Assembly (NCBI RefSeq): GCF_039528175.1
Contig: NZ_BAAALH010000001.1
Location: 434,001 to 498,000, forward strand
DNA length: 64,000 bases
Origin: Citricoccus alkalitolerans
Lineage (GTDB): Bacteria > Actinomycetota > Actinomycetes > Actinomycetales > Micrococcaceae
Direction: 5' to 3'
Part shown: in pieces, positions 9,631-18,858 of the stretch
How the letters are laid out: every line of letters begins with the position of its first letter
Position numbering within the stretch: the stretch's first letter is position 1
Notes under the pieces: generated by a model
Told to the model about the DNA's origin: nothing
The model's database searches: none
Seen by the model: the letters and a program-made list of their open reading frames with translations, nothing else
Translations under genes and position numbers: made by a program

Positions 9631-10553
9631 GTGGTCCCGACTCCGGCCCTCACCTCCCCGGGCATATCCAGGCCGCCATCCAGCGCAACCTGGAGCGCCA
9701 GCACCGGGACGACGCCGGCCGCCCCGCCGACTCGGCCGGCCTCGCCTGGGAGGGGCGGGACCTCTCCGGAGAGGGGATCGACGGCTCGGCCAACCCGCTG
9801 CACGCCTTCGACACGGACGATGGCACTGCGGACCCCGCCTGGGGCCCGGTGTTGGACCGCTTGGCGGCTGGCGAGGCCGGAGAGCCCTCCGTGGTGGACG
9901 TGCTGTCCCGCATGCGCGTGTTCGCCGCCGTGCTGCCGACGGTCGCCGAGACGGCCCGCGATCAGGACGGGCACGCCGACCACGAGCACGGGGACAAGGA
10001 GTCGGACATCTCCCTGGTGACGCTGAAGGCTCCGGACGGCCGGACGGCCCTTCCTGTCTTCACCAACGTCCCCGCCCTGACGGCATGGCATCCGCAGGCC
10101 AGGCCCGTGGCCACGTGGATGCCGCGTGCGTGCCTGTCCGCCGTGGACGAGGGGGCCGAGCTGGTCGTGGTAGATCCGGCGGCCGAGTGCACCTTCGTGG
10201 TACGGCGGCCGGCTGTGTGGGCGTTGGCCCAGCAGCAGGACTGGACGCCGTCGTACGCGGATGAGGTGCTGGCCGGTGAGCTGTCATCCATCGTGGATCT
10301 GGTGCCCGGACTGGAGAGTATCGGCCTGGCACCTGGCTCCGGCGTGGCCTCCCGTACCGCCTCCGGTGCTGTGCTGCCGGGCGGCGGCTCCGGGCCGGAA
10401 CTGCGGCTCGTGGCCTACCCGGACCCCGTGCTGGCGGCTGCCCGGGATGAGGCCGGGTTGCGGCTGTTGGCCGCGACCTTGCAGCAGGTGCTCGGCGAGG
10501 TGCCCTCCCTGGCCGAGAAGGCGGATTCGGTGGAGATCACCGTCAGCAGTTGA
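9627..10553 (+). CDS. SseB family protein
   Basis: 308 residues, GTG start overlapping the priA stop. The central part (about 110-200) reads like the SseB domain: LPVFTNVPALTAWHPQARPV followed by ELVVVDPAA. The N-terminal 60 residues are hydrophilic and the C-terminal 100 residues carry a second alpha/beta segment. SseB-domain proteins commonly follow priA in Micrococcales; their biochemical role is not established. The 3' end overlaps the convergent MarR gene by 11 bases. Confidence 0.75.
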   Translation: MSGPDSGPHLPGHIQAAIQRNLERQHRDDAGRPADSAGLAWEGRDLSGEGIDGSANPLHAFDTDDGTADPAWGPVLDRLAAGEAGEPSVVDVLSRMRVFAAVLPTVAETARDQDGHADHEHGDKESDISLVTLKAPDGRTALPVFTNVPALTAWHPQARPVATWMPRACLSAVDEGAELVVVDPAAECTFVVRRPAVWALAQQQDWTPSYADEVLAGELSSIVDLVPGLESIGLAPGSGVASRTASGAVLPGGGSGPELRLVAYPDPVLAAARDEAGLRLLAATLQQVLGEVPSLAEKADSVEITVSS

Positions 10554-11064
10554 GGGAGTCCGGCTCCCGGCCCTCCAACGACCGGCCCAGCCGGGAGAAC
10601 ACTCGGAGCAGTGTCTCGGCCTCGCCGTCGTCTAGCCGGTCCAGGAACAGGGCCTGCACCTGGCGGGAGTGCACGGCCGCGGCCCTACGGAAGAGGTGCC
10701 GGCCGGCGTCGGTGATCACGGCCTCCGCCCCGCGCCGGTCGGTGGCCGCGGCACACCGCTCCACCAGGCCTCGCTGCTCCAGTGTTCTGACCTGGTAGGT
10801 CACGCGAGAGGGAGAGAAGACCATCAGCCGGGCCAGCTCTCCCATGCGCAACCGTCCCTCCGGCGCCTCGGAGAGGAGCAGCAGCAGGTTGTAGTCGGCC
10901 AGGTGCAGTTCGGCCGACTCCTTCAGGGTCCGGTCGAGGCGGTCCTGCAGCAGGGCCGTGGCCTCGAAGTAGGCCCGCCACGCCTGCCAGTCAACGTCAG
11001 CCTCAGTGGCGCCGGGGGCGGAGGTCCGGGACCAGGCGTCAGTTTCCGCGGAGGAGCTGGTCAA
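10543..11064 (-). CDS. MarR family transcriptional regulator
   Basis: 173 residues. Winged-helix DNA-binding core at about 55-120 (LADYNLLLLLSEAPEGRLRM .. LARLMVFSPSRVTYQVRTLE .. TDRRG wing), with flanking helices for dimerisation. The start is TTG 11064, supported by GGAGGTGA five bases upstream. The gene lies inside the end of the FMN reductase gene (26-base overlap), so regulator, reductase and LLM oxidoreductase form one transcript. Likely ligand-responsive autorepressor of this operon, with the palindrome at 13006-13018 as a candidate operator. Confidence 0.88.
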   Translation of the reverse strand: MTSSSAETDAWSRTSAPGATEADVDWQAWRAYFEATALLQDRLDRTLKESAELHLADYNLLLLLSEAPEGRLRMGELARLMVFSPSRVTYQVRTLEQRGLVERCAAATDRRGAEAVITDAGRHLFRRAAAVHSRQVQALFLDRLDDGEAETLLRVFSRLGRSLEGREPDSLNC

Positions 11065-11734
11065 AGGGAATCACCTCCATGGGTTTCACCTCACCGGTGG
11101 CCCTGCGCGGACGGGCCGGCAGCCGCCCGACCACCGAGGCCAGGTCGGCACCCGCGGCCTCGATCCGCGTCTGCAGCGGAGTGGTCCGGGCCGACTCCTG
11201 GCCGCCGGTGACCTCGCCCCAGTCGTCCGAGGCGGCGAACACCGAGGAGGACAGGACCTTGGAACGCAGGTAGCTGAACAGCGGCCGCAGTGCGGTATCG
11301 ATCATCAGCGAATGGCGTGGCGTGCCGCCGGTGGCGCCGAGCAGCACGGGGACGCCACGCAGGGCATCGTTGTCCACCAGGTCCCAGAAGGATTTGAACA
11401 GGCCCGAATAGCTGGCCTTGAAGGTGGGGGACACGGTGACGATGCCGTCGGCCTGCTCCACCTGGTCCAGTGCGGCCTGCAGGTCTGCCGACCGGGCCGG
11501 GTTGACCGTGGCCTCGGCGATCTCCGTGGCCAGCAGTCTCAGCTCCACCACATGGATCTCGGGGACGATCCCCTCAGTGGAGAGGTGGTCCGCCGCGGCC
11601 GCTGCCATCCGATTCGCCAGCATCAGCGAGGAGGACGGGTCGCCCAGTCCGCCGGAGACCACCACGAGGTGGCGGGCCTGCGGCGTGAAGGGATCCGTGG
11701 CGGCGGGGGAGCCGAAATCCGGGGTTTCATCCAT
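11039..11734 (-). CDS. NAD(P)H-dependent FMN reductase, CE1759-type LLM partner
   Basis: 231 residues with a flavodoxin-like fold: HLVVVSGGLGDPSSS (FMN phosphate loop, normally GSxxxxS), IVTVSPTFKASYSGLFKSF and PVLLGATGG. It should supply reduced flavin to the adjacent LLM-class oxidoreductase. The pairing of these two genes matches the LLM-duo (CE1758/CE1759) families. AGGAG lies 8 bases before the ATG. Three bases separate it from the LLM gene upstream. Confidence 0.85.
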   Translation of the reverse strand: MDETPDFGSPAATDPFTPQARHLVVVSGGLGDPSSSLMLANRMAAAAADHLSTEGIVPEIHVVELRLLATEIAEATVNPARSADLQAALDQVEQADGIVTVSPTFKASYSGLFKSFWDLVDNDALRGVPVLLGATGGTPRHSLMIDTALRPLFSYLRSKVLSSSVFAASDDWGEVTGGQESARTTPLQTRIEAAGADLASVVGRLPARPRRATGEVKPMEVIPFDQLLRGN

Positions 11735-11737
11735 GGC

Positions 11738-12952
11738 TCAATTCTCCTTCGTGCTGGTGCTGGTGCTGTTGCTCGGGGCGGCGTCAGCGCTGGACGCGGC
11801 GGCCTGCGCGGCATGCTCCTGCGCATCCTTCCAGGCCGGTGAGCCCTCCTTGCCGCCGGGGACGGGGGCCTCGCCGCGACGGGCGCGCTCCACGAGGAAC
11901 TCGTGGGTCGGTGCCTCGGGCACGTCCGCGGGCTTGAGCTTCGCGAACTCCTTCCGAAGTACTGGCAGGACCTCCTCTCCCAGGAGATCGAGCTGCTCCA
12001 GCACCACGTCAGTCGGCAGGCCGGCGTGGTCCATGAGGAACATCTGCCGCTGGTAGTCGCCCACCCAGTCGCGGAACTCGAGCGTGCGCTCGATGACCTG
12101 TTGTGGGGACCCGACGGTCAACGGGGTCATCTTGGTGAACTGCTCCAGGGATGGGCCGTGGCCGTACACCGGGGCGTTGTCGAAGTACGGGCGGAACTGC
12201 TTCACGGCGTCCTGCGAGTTCTTGGCCATGAAGGCCTGGCCACCCAGGCCGACATAGGCCTGGTGGGCCTGGCCATGTCCGTAGTACTCATAGCGCTGGC
12301 GGTAGAGCTGCACCATCTGGATGATGTGCTCCTTGTTCCAGAAGATGTTGTTGTGGAAGAACCCATCGCCGTAGTACGCGGCCTGCTCGGCGATCTCCGC
12401 GGAACGGATCGAGCCGTGCCACACGAACGGCGCGACGCCGTCCAGCGGCTGCGGGGTCAGCGTGAAGTCCTGCAGCGGGGTGCGGAAGCGGCCCTGCCAG
12501 TCGATGTTCTCCTCGTGCCACAGGCGGTAGAGCAGGTGGTAGTTCTCCACGGCCAGCGGGATGCCCTGGCGGATGTCCTTGCCGAACCAGGGGTACACCG
12601 GCCCGGTGTTGCCGCGGCCCATGGTCAGATCCACGCGGCCATCCGCCAGGTGCTGCAGGTAGGAGTAGTCCTCAGCCAGGCGCACCGGGTCCATGGTGGT
12701 GATCAGCGTGGTGGCGGTGGAGAGGATGAGCTTTTCGGTCTGAGCCGCCAGGAACGCCAGCAGGGTGGGCGGGTTGCCAGGGGCCACGAAGGGCGGGTTG
12801 TGGTGCTGGCCAGTGGCGAAGACCTCGAAGCCGGCCTGTTCGGCGTGCTTCGCGATCTTCACGGTGTTCTTGATCCGCTGGTGCTCAGTGGGGGTCGTCC
12901 CATTGGTGGGGTCCGTGGTGATGTCGCCGATGGTGAAGATGCCGAACTGCAT
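11738..12952 (-). CDS. LLM class flavin-dependent oxidoreductase, CE1758-type
   Basis: 404 residues, luciferase-like (bacterial luciferase/alkane monooxygenase) TIM barrel using reduced flavin and O2. Seen: the N-terminal MQFGIFTIGDIT, GFEVFATGQHH, LTMGRGNTGPVYPWFG and FVWHGSI. The last 50 residues are an Ala/Ser/Thr-rich tail with little predicted structure. Strong AAGGAG ribosome site. First gene of the LLM-reductase-MarR operon. Substrate unknown. Confidence 0.88.
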   Translation of the reverse strand: MQFGIFTIGDITTDPTNGTTPTEHQRIKNTVKIAKHAEQAGFEVFATGQHHNPPFVAPGNPPTLLAFLAAQTEKLILSTATTLITTMDPVRLAEDYSYLQHLADGRVDLTMGRGNTGPVYPWFGKDIRQGIPLAVENYHLLYRLWHEENIDWQGRFRTPLQDFTLTPQPLDGVAPFVWHGSIRSAEIAEQAAYYGDGFFHNNIFWNKEHIIQMVQLYRQRYEYYGHGQAHQAYVGLGGQAFMAKNSQDAVKQFRPYFDNAPVYGHGPSLEQFTKMTPLTVGSPQQVIERTLEFRDWVGDYQRQMFLMDHAGLPTDVVLEQLDLLGEEVLPVLRKEFAKLKPADVPEAPTHEFLVERARRGEAPVPGGKEGSPAWKDAQEHAAQAAASSADAAPSNSTSTSTKEN

Positions 12953-13005
12953 GGTTGCTCCTTGCTGGCTTCCGGTATGGCCGCCGGTGGGCCTTGTTCT
13001 GAGTG

Positions 13006-13018
13006 TTGCAAATTTGAA
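13006..13018. promoter_or_regulatory. AT-rich palindrome, candidate MarR operator
   Basis: CAAATTTG (13009-13016) is a perfect palindrome inside TTGCAAATTTGAA, which is nearly symmetric. It lies 54-66 bases upstream of the LLM start and stands out in very GC-rich surroundings. The link to the MarR gene at the other end of the operon is inference. Confidence 0.4.
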
Positions 13019-13146
13019 TCATCTGGTCCAACGGTAAGACGCCTCGGACTATTCCCTGCACTGTTGCCTGCTCTTCTCCCTGGCCTTCACCGGCCCCCAC
13101 CGCGCGTCCGGTTTGACCGTACGGCGCGGGAGGGGAGACTGGGCGC

Positions 13147-13713
13147 ATGAGCTCCACGAGCAGCCTCAGCGGCCAGAACCTGTTGGTGATGCAGCAGGTC
13201 ACCGGCTTCATGTCCAATGACTTCGCGATCGAGAACGGCGAGGGGCACGTGGTCGCGCACGGTCACACGCGAGGCTCGGCGGCCTCGAGGATGTTCCGCG
13301 GCAACCGCCAGTTCGAGATCCAAGACTTGGACGGCACCCCGTTGTTCCGCGTGGAGGACGCCATGACCCTCGGCCGGGACCGGTACCGGGTCACTGGCCC
13401 GCAGGGGGAGCCCATCGCCGAGATCGTCCAGCGGATCTCCCTGTTCCGCACCTCCGTGGCGATCTCCGTGGTGGACGGCACGGACCTGCAGCTGGACGGT
13501 TCGTTGTCCGGGTTCTCCTTCCGCCTGTTGGCGGGGCAGGTACCGGTGGCCAGCGTGGATAGGAAATGGGCCGGGCTCGGCAGGGCCATGTTGGGCCGCA
13601 GCCGCTATGCGGTGGAGCTGGATCCCGGCATGCCGGAGGTGGTGCGCTACGCCGTCATCGGCAGCGTGATCGCCCTGGACCTGATCCGGGACAAGGCCAG
13701 CAACGCCAACTGA
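13147..13713 (+). CDS. LURP-one-related family protein
   Basis: 188 residues with the LURP-one/Tubby-like C-terminal fold: repeated beta-strand pattern NLLVMQQ .. DFAIENGEGHVVAHG .. FEIQDLDGTPLFRVE .. RYRVTGPQGEPIAEI, and a hydrophobic C-terminal helix (VIGSVIALDLI). Such proteins are related to phospholipid scramblases and probably act at the membrane; bacterial members are uncharacterised. Divergent from the LLM operon, with a 194-base gap between the starts. Confidence 0.75.
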   Translation: MSSTSSLSGQNLLVMQQVTGFMSNDFAIENGEGHVVAHGHTRGSAASRMFRGNRQFEIQDLDGTPLFRVEDAMTLGRDRYRVTGPQGEPIAEIVQRISLFRTSVAISVVDGTDLQLDGSLSGFSFRLLAGQVPVASVDRKWAGLGRAMLGRSRYAVELDPGMPEVVRYAVIGSVIALDLIRDKASNAN

Positions 13714-13850
13714 CAACGTGCACGGACCCGCGGGTCGAGCCGTTGCCGCCCACCGCGAGCTCTGGCCAGGCGCGTCCTCACCGCCCTAGGCTCGTGGACA
13801 GGCCCGCCGGCGGTCCGGCCGGTGTTCCGTCGTCCCGGGAGGGCAGCACG

Positions 13851-15788
13851 ATGGCACTCAACGTCGCTCAGAAACTGATCGCCGCACACCTCGTCGAAGG
13901 GGACCTGGAGTCCGGCACCGAGATCGGGATGAGAGTGGACCAGACCCTCTGCCAGGACGCCACCGGCACCATGGTGATGCTGGAGTTGGAGGCGATGGGG
14001 CTGGAGAGGATCCGCACCGAACTATCGGTGCAGTATGTGGACCACAACCTGCTCCAGACCGATGAGAAGAACTCCGATGACCACCTGTTCCTGCACTCTG
14101 CCGCGCAGCGGTTCGGGCTGTGGTTCTCCCCGGCCGGCAATGGCGTCTCGCATCCCGTTCATCAGGCGCACTTCGGGCGGCCGGGGGCAACGTTGATCGG
14201 CTCGGACTCCCACACGTGTGCCGCCGGTGCGCTAGGGATGCTCGCGATCGGCGTGGGCGGACTCGAGGTGGCCATGGCGATGGCCGGCCAGCCGTTGTAC
14301 GTGGCGTTGCCGGAGGTCTGGGGCGTGGAGTTGACCGGCACGTTGCCGGACTGGGTCTCGGCCAAGGACGTGGTGTTGGAGATGCTGCGCCGCCACGGCG
14401 TCACCGGGGGCGTGGGCCGCATCATCGAATATCACGGCGAGGGACTACGGCACCTCACGGCGATGGACCGGCACGTGATCGCGAACATGGGCGCCGAGCT
14501 CGGGGCCACCGCAACAGTCTTCCCAGCCGACGATGCGGTCCGCGACTACCTGGAGGCCGTCGGCCGGGACGCAGACTTCGAACGGTGGGAGGCGGACGAG
14601 GGGGCCGACTACGACCTCACCGAGCACATCGACCTCTCGGCGTTGGAACCACTGATCGCCCGGCCGTCCTCGCCCGGCAACGTGGTACCCGTCGCCGAGC
14701 TACAGGACGAGGAGGTCTACCAGGTGGTCATCGGCTCCTCGGCGAACCCGGGGCTGAGGGACTTCGCGGTGGTCGCCGAGATCCTGGCCGGCCGGCAGGC
14801 CCACCAGCGGGTCTCCGTGGAGGTGAACCCCAGCTCGCGTGAGGTGCTGGCCGACCTGATCACCGGCGGCTGGCTGACGCAGCTGGTCGCGGCCGGCGCC
14901 CGGATCCACCAATCAGGATGCATGGGGTGCATCGGCATGGGGCAGGCCCCCGCCAGCGGGCGGAACTCGCTGCGCACCATGCCACGGAACTTCCCCGGCC
15001 GCTCCGGCACCGAGGAGGACGCCGTCTGGCTGTGCTCTCCGGAAACGGCGGCGGCCGCCGCGCTGACGGGCCGCATCACGGACCCACGCACCCTCGCTGA
15101 TTCCCCGGGCATCAGCTTCCCGCGGCCGCAGATGCCCGTGCGGTTCGCGGTGATGGACGAGATGCTGCTCCCTCCGCTGCCACCAGAGGAGGCGGCACGG
15201 GTGAACCTCGTCAAGGGGCCGAACATCTCCTCCCTGCCGGACTTCGACCCCCTCGAGGACCGTCTGTCCGCGCCCGTGGCCCTGGTGATAGGGGACGACG
15301 TCTCCACCGACGAGATCATGCCGGCCGGCTCACGGGTGCTGCCCTACCGCTCGAATATCCCGAAGATCTCCGAGTTCACCTTCACCCGCCTTGACCCCGA
15401 CTACCCGGCGAACGCCGCTGCGGTCGGCGCGCACGTGGTGGTGGCCGGGAAGAACTACGGCCAGGGCTCGTCTCGGGAGCATGCGGTGATCGCCCCGCGA
15501 TACCTGGGTCTGAAGGCCGTGATCGCGCAGTCCTTCGCCCGGATCCACTGGCAGAATCTCGCGAACTTCGGGATCCTCGCCCTGGAATTCGAGGACCTTG
15601 CCGACCTCGAGACCCTCTCGAGGGGGGACACGGTGGTCATCGAGGGCATCCACGAGGCGTTGCGCCGAGGCCATTCGGTGGCCGCGAGCATCGGAGGCCG
15701 AGAGGTGGTGCTGCGCCACCGGTTGTCGGACCGGCAAGTGGAGATGGTGTTGGCTGGAGGGCGCATCCCGCTGGCGGCCCAGGGGTGA
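13851..15788 (+). CDS. Aconitate hydratase (aconitase), 645-residue form
   Basis: Isomerises citrate and isocitrate with a 4Fe-4S cluster. The start is ATG 13851 with GGGAGGG ahead; the open frame further upstream has no aconitase-like sequence. The cluster ligands are Cys123 (DSHTC), Cys357 and Cys360 (SGCMGCIGMG). The swivel domain is in the same chain (about 470-645; ISTDEI-like VSTDEIMPAGSR and YGQGSSREHAVIAPRYLG). At 645 residues it belongs to the short homoaconitase/mitochondrial-like group, not the 900-residue AcnA type. Whether it is the main TCA aconitase cannot be told from this window. Confidence 0.85.
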   Translation: MALNVAQKLIAAHLVEGDLESGTEIGMRVDQTLCQDATGTMVMLELEAMGLERIRTELSVQYVDHNLLQTDEKNSDDHLFLHSAAQRFGLWFSPAGNGVSHPVHQAHFGRPGATLIGSDSHTCAAGALGMLAIGVGGLEVAMAMAGQPLYVALPEVWGVELTGTLPDWVSAKDVVLEMLRRHGVTGGVGRIIEYHGEGLRHLTAMDRHVIANMGAELGATATVFPADDAVRDYLEAVGRDADFERWEADEGADYDLTEHIDLSALEPLIARPSSPGNVVPVAELQDEEVYQVVIGSSANPGLRDFAVVAEILAGRQAHQRVSVEVNPSSREVLADLITGGWLTQLVAAGARIHQSGCMGCIGMGQAPASGRNSLRTMPRNFPGRSGTEEDAVWLCSPETAAAAALTGRITDPRTLADSPGISFPRPQMPVRFAVMDEMLLPPLPPEEAARVNLVKGPNISSLPDFDPLEDRLSAPVALVIGDDVSTDEIMPAGSRVLPYRSNIPKISEFTFTRLDPDYPANAAAVGAHVVVAGKNYGQGSSREHAVIAPRYLGLKAVIAQSFARIHWQNLANFGILALEFEDLADLETLSRGDTVVIEGIHEALRRGHSVAASIGGREVVLRHRLSDRQVEMVLAGGRIPLAAQG

Positions 15789-15833
15789 GCCGGTCATGAG
15801 GTGGGCGCACCGCGGTTCAGTTAGCATCGAGCG

Positions 15834-17258
15834 GTGAACTTCGCCGCCTACGGGCACTTGCTGCGGGACGTGCGCATCCGCCGTGTCCTGGGCGTGGGCT
15901 TCATCGCCCGATTCCCCAACGCCGCCACGGGCATCATCCTGACCCTGCACGTGGCTGTGACCATGGACCTGGGCTACGGGGCGGCCGGCCTGGCCGTGGC
16001 CGCCATGACGCTGGGCATGGCCGTGGGCTCGCCGTGGCGTGGCCGGCTGGTGGACCGGCTCGGCCTGCGCCGGGCCCTGGTGCCCTCCGTGGTCACACTG
16101 GGGGCGGTGTGGACGGCCGTGCCCTTCCTGCCGTTCCCCTGGCTGCTGTTCGGCGCCTTCCTCGGTGGACTCTTCGCCCTGCCGGTCTTCTCGGTGGTGC
16201 GCCAGTCCATCGGCGTGCTCACCCACGGTCCGCGGCGCGAGACGGCGTTCGCCCTGGACTCGATCATCACCGAGACCATCTTCATGGTCGGTCCCGCGCT
16301 GGGTGCCGTGGTCGCCACCAGCTGGTCCAGCGCCTGGGGGCTGGCGATCATCGGCTGGTCCGCCGTGGCCGCCGGGCTCTACCTGATGTGGTTCAACCCG
16401 CCCACGCGCTCCTCCCAGCTCGGGACCTTCCTGGCCCGGCCCGGCACCGAGCGCGAGTACTCCGCCGAGGAGGACCTGCGGCGGGCGGTGGACGGCTCTG
16501 TGCAGGGGGCTCCAGCGCACCTGGACCTCACGGCCACCGAGCTGACCACGGGCACCCTTCCCGTGGTCCGCTCCGCTTCCCCGCACGACGCCGGCCCCCG
16601 CCCGGATTCCCGGCCGCACCCTGACGCTGGCCCGGGTCCCGGCGCCGACTCGCAGGTCGCAGCCCGGCGCGGACCGCTGGCCCGGCTGCGCACCTCCTTC
16701 GGCTGGCTCAGCGGCACCGCGCTCGCGGTGCTGGCGGTGTCCCTGGGCTCCGGGATGCTGATGTCCGGAACCGAGGTGGCGATCGTCGCGGAACTGGAAC
16801 GCTCCGGCCAGGCCGCCCAGGCCGGCGTCGTGATCGCGTTCTGGTGCGGTGCCTCGGCGGTCGGCGGCATCCTCTACGGGGCCATGGGGCGGCGGGTCTC
16901 TCCGTTGTTGCTGCTCGCACTCTTCGCGCTCGGTACGCTGCCGCTGGCGCTCGTGGACGGCATGTGGGCGCTCGCGGTGGTCTCCCTCATCTCGGGGCTC
17001 TTCACGGCCCCGACCCTCGCGGCCGCCTCTGCCCTGATGTCCGCCGTGGTGACCGAGGAGCGGCGCGGTGAGGCCCTGGGCTACTACGGTTCGGCCATGA
17101 CCGCCGGCGCCGCGCTGGGCGCCCCGGTCTCCGGTGCCTTCATCGACGGCATCTCGCCCGAGGCCGGCTACCTGTTCGCCGGGCTGATCGCCCTGGCCAT
17201 GGTGGGCCTCGCCGTGTTCGCCCGCTCCATCGTGCGGTGGCGCCGAGCGAGGCGCTGA
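15834..17258 (+). CDS. MFS transporter
   Basis: 474 residues, about twelve hydrophobic segments, with a long hydrophilic Pro/Asp-rich loop (about 195-285) between the two halves. The cytoplasmic GRLVDRLGLRRALVP motif after helix 2 is MFS signature A-like. GTG start, preceded at 6 bases by TAGCAT (15822-15827), which would make a leaderless transcript. Substrate unknown; probably an efflux carrier. Confidence 0.82.
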   Translation: MNFAAYGHLLRDVRIRRVLGVGFIARFPNAATGIILTLHVAVTMDLGYGAAGLAVAAMTLGMAVGSPWRGRLVDRLGLRRALVPSVVTLGAVWTAVPFLPFPWLLFGAFLGGLFALPVFSVVRQSIGVLTHGPRRETAFALDSIITETIFMVGPALGAVVATSWSSAWGLAIIGWSAVAAGLYLMWFNPPTRSSQLGTFLARPGTEREYSAEEDLRRAVDGSVQGAPAHLDLTATELTTGTLPVVRSASPHDAGPRPDSRPHPDAGPGPGADSQVAARRGPLARLRTSFGWLSGTALAVLAVSLGSGMLMSGTEVAIVAELERSGQAAQAGVVIAFWCGASAVGGILYGAMGRRVSPLLLLALFALGTLPLALVDGMWALAVVSLISGLFTAPTLAAASALMSAVVTEERRGEALGYYGSAMTAGAALGAPVSGAFIDGISPEAGYLFAGLIALAMVGLAVFARSIVRWRRARR

Positions 17259-17343
17259 TCCGGTCCGGGAACGGCAAAGTCCGACGGATTCGGCAGCGCT
17301 CGGGTTCGGCCTGGCGGTCTGGTGCAACCTGGTGCGGCCGGCT

Positions 17344-17916
17344 TCAGTCCGATATACGCTCCAGCGTGGCGAGCGTGCGTGACAGGACCAGGTCCGTGGC
17401 GACGGAGTCGAAGTCCGGGTGTCCATGCTCGGTGAACAAGTGCTGATCGCCCGGGTACTCGTAGAGCTCGGCCACCTCGCCGGCCAGTCGCCAGGCCACC
17501 GGCAGGTCATCCTCGCCCCATGGGTCGCTGCTCTTCAGATGCAGATCCAGCGCGACTCCGGCCGGCCAGTGCGGGGCGAAATGGTCCACCGGCAGCGCGG
17601 CGGAAACGGCGATGCAGGCGCGGGCTGACGGACGCGTCTGGGCGAGCCGGTAGGCCGGCAGGGCGCCCAGGGAGATGCCGAGAAAACCTGTGGCCTCCGG
17701 GTGGGTGGCGGCCGCCTCGTCCGCCCGCTCCAGGAGGCCGGCCACGCCCACCTCCTGCTCGGCGTGAGCCACCCCGTCCTCGATCGTGCCGAAGGTTCGC
17801 CCGGCGAAGAGGTCCGGGGTGTGCACCGTGTGCCCGGCGTCATCGAGGTGCCCGGCCAGCCAGCGGACACCGTCGGTCAAGCCCAGGGCGTGGTGGAACA
17901 GCAGGATCTCGGTCAT
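17344..17916 (-). CDS. Dienelactone hydrolase family / alpha-beta hydrolase
   Basis: 190 residues. The N-terminus LLFHHALGLTDGVRWLA and the nucleophile elbow GFLGISLGA match small DLH-type hydrolases, but with Ser where classical dienelactone hydrolases have Cys. A C-terminal YPGDQHLFTE provides the likely catalytic His. Its ATG overlaps the stop of the TetR gene, so the two are co-transcribed. Substrate unknown. Confidence 0.75.
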   Translation of the reverse strand: MTEILLFHHALGLTDGVRWLAGHLDDAGHTVHTPDLFAGRTFGTIEDGVAHAEQEVGVAGLLERADEAAATHPEATGFLGISLGALPAYRLAQTRPSARACIAVSAALPVDHFAPHWPAGVALDLHLKSSDPWGEDDLPVAWRLAGEVAELYEYPGDQHLFTEHGHPDFDSVATDLVLSRTLATLERISD

Positions 17917-18776
17917 GGGGAGGATTGTTCGCGAGCGGCGGTGCGCGCGGTACTGTTGGTGGCCGCGGCGTTGCCCCGACGGGCGAACAGGGCGTCGATG
18001 CCGGCGGTGATGAGCTCGAGGCCCAGGGCGTATTCGACCTCGACGTCAGCTGGATCAGTCGAATCAGTGAGGCCAGCGAGTTCTGGGTCGGCGCGGTCGG
18101 GTCGATCAGCTCCGGCGGGGGTGTCCTCCGAGAAGCCGCCGGTCGAGACCATGGCGGCCAGGTGCGGGAACTCTTCGGCGGTCATCACCGTGGCGAGGCG
18201 TTCCAGTCCCTCGGCGGTGAGGGAGAGTCCGCCCTCCACAGCGAGGGAGCGTTCCAGTTCCACCATGGACATCACATGCTGCGAGATCAGCAGGATCACC
18301 CCCAGCTTCTCTGCATCGTCCAGGTCCAATCCGGCCAGGGTGGCCAGGCCCAGTTCGGCGGCGCGCATGGTGTTCGGCATCAGGACGGCGGCCTGGTCGC
18401 GGGGGAGGTCCATGAGCCAGGGATGCGACCGGTAGGACAGCCGTACCATATCCGCCCATGTCTTGATGCCCTCCGGCCACGTGTCGGGCAGCCGGGTCTC
18501 CACCGGGATCTCGACGGCGGCATTCTGCATGAGACGCAACAGCTCGTCTTTGCTGCTGACGTATCGGTACAGGGACATCGTGGTGAATCCGAGGGAGCGT
18601 GCCACCGAAGCCATCGTGACAGCGGCGAGGCCTTCGTCGTCGGCGATACGAACGGCGGCCTCGGCGATTCGGCGGTGGTTCAGGCCACGGGCCGGTCCGC
18701 GTTGCGGAGTCTCCAGGAGTCCCCAGGCTGCGGCGACGGCCCGGGGCAGCCCGCCCTCGGTGGTCTCGTTTCCCAT
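17913..18776 (-). CDS. TetR family transcriptional regulator
   Basis: 287 residues. N-terminal HTH at about 38-85 (IAEAAVRIADDEGLAAVTMASVARSLGF and SLYRYVSSKDELL); the long C-terminal part resembles the TetR_C_1 ligand and dimerisation domain. It is transcribed divergently from an ABC exporter whose promoter contains two copies of a palindrome, the expected arrangement for a TetR repressor controlling an exporter. The hydrolase gene lies downstream with a 4-base overlap. Confidence 0.88.
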   Translation of the reverse strand: MGNETTEGGLPRAVAAAWGLLETPQRGPARGLNHRRIAEAAVRIADDEGLAAVTMASVARSLGFTTMSLYRYVSSKDELLRLMQNAAVEIPVETRLPDTWPEGIKTWADMVRLSYRSHPWLMDLPRDQAAVLMPNTMRAAELGLATLAGLDLDDAEKLGVILLISQHVMSMVELERSLAVEGGLSLTAEGLERLATVMTAEEFPHLAAMVSTGGFSEDTPAGADRPDRADPELAGLTDSTDPADVEVEYALGLELITAGIDALFARRGNAAATNSTARTAAREQSSP

Positions 18777-18831
18777 CCCAGCATCTTCTCATTCACCGTG
18801 GGGGACGGTCGCACTGGTGACCACTGACTGT

Positions 18832-18858
18832 GTATGTCATACTCAGTGTATGTCATAC
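18832..18858. promoter_or_regulatory. Tandem palindrome, candidate TetR operator covering the ABC start codon
   Basis: GTATGTCATAC occurs twice, at 18832-18842 and 18848-18858, 16 bases apart. Each copy is a palindrome broken only at the centre (GTATG/CATAC arms). The second copy contains the ATG (18850) of the ABC ATPase gene. A -10-like CATACT (18839-18844), with GTGACC 17 bases upstream, would start transcription at about the A of that ATG, implying a leaderless mRNA. Confidence 0.6.
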
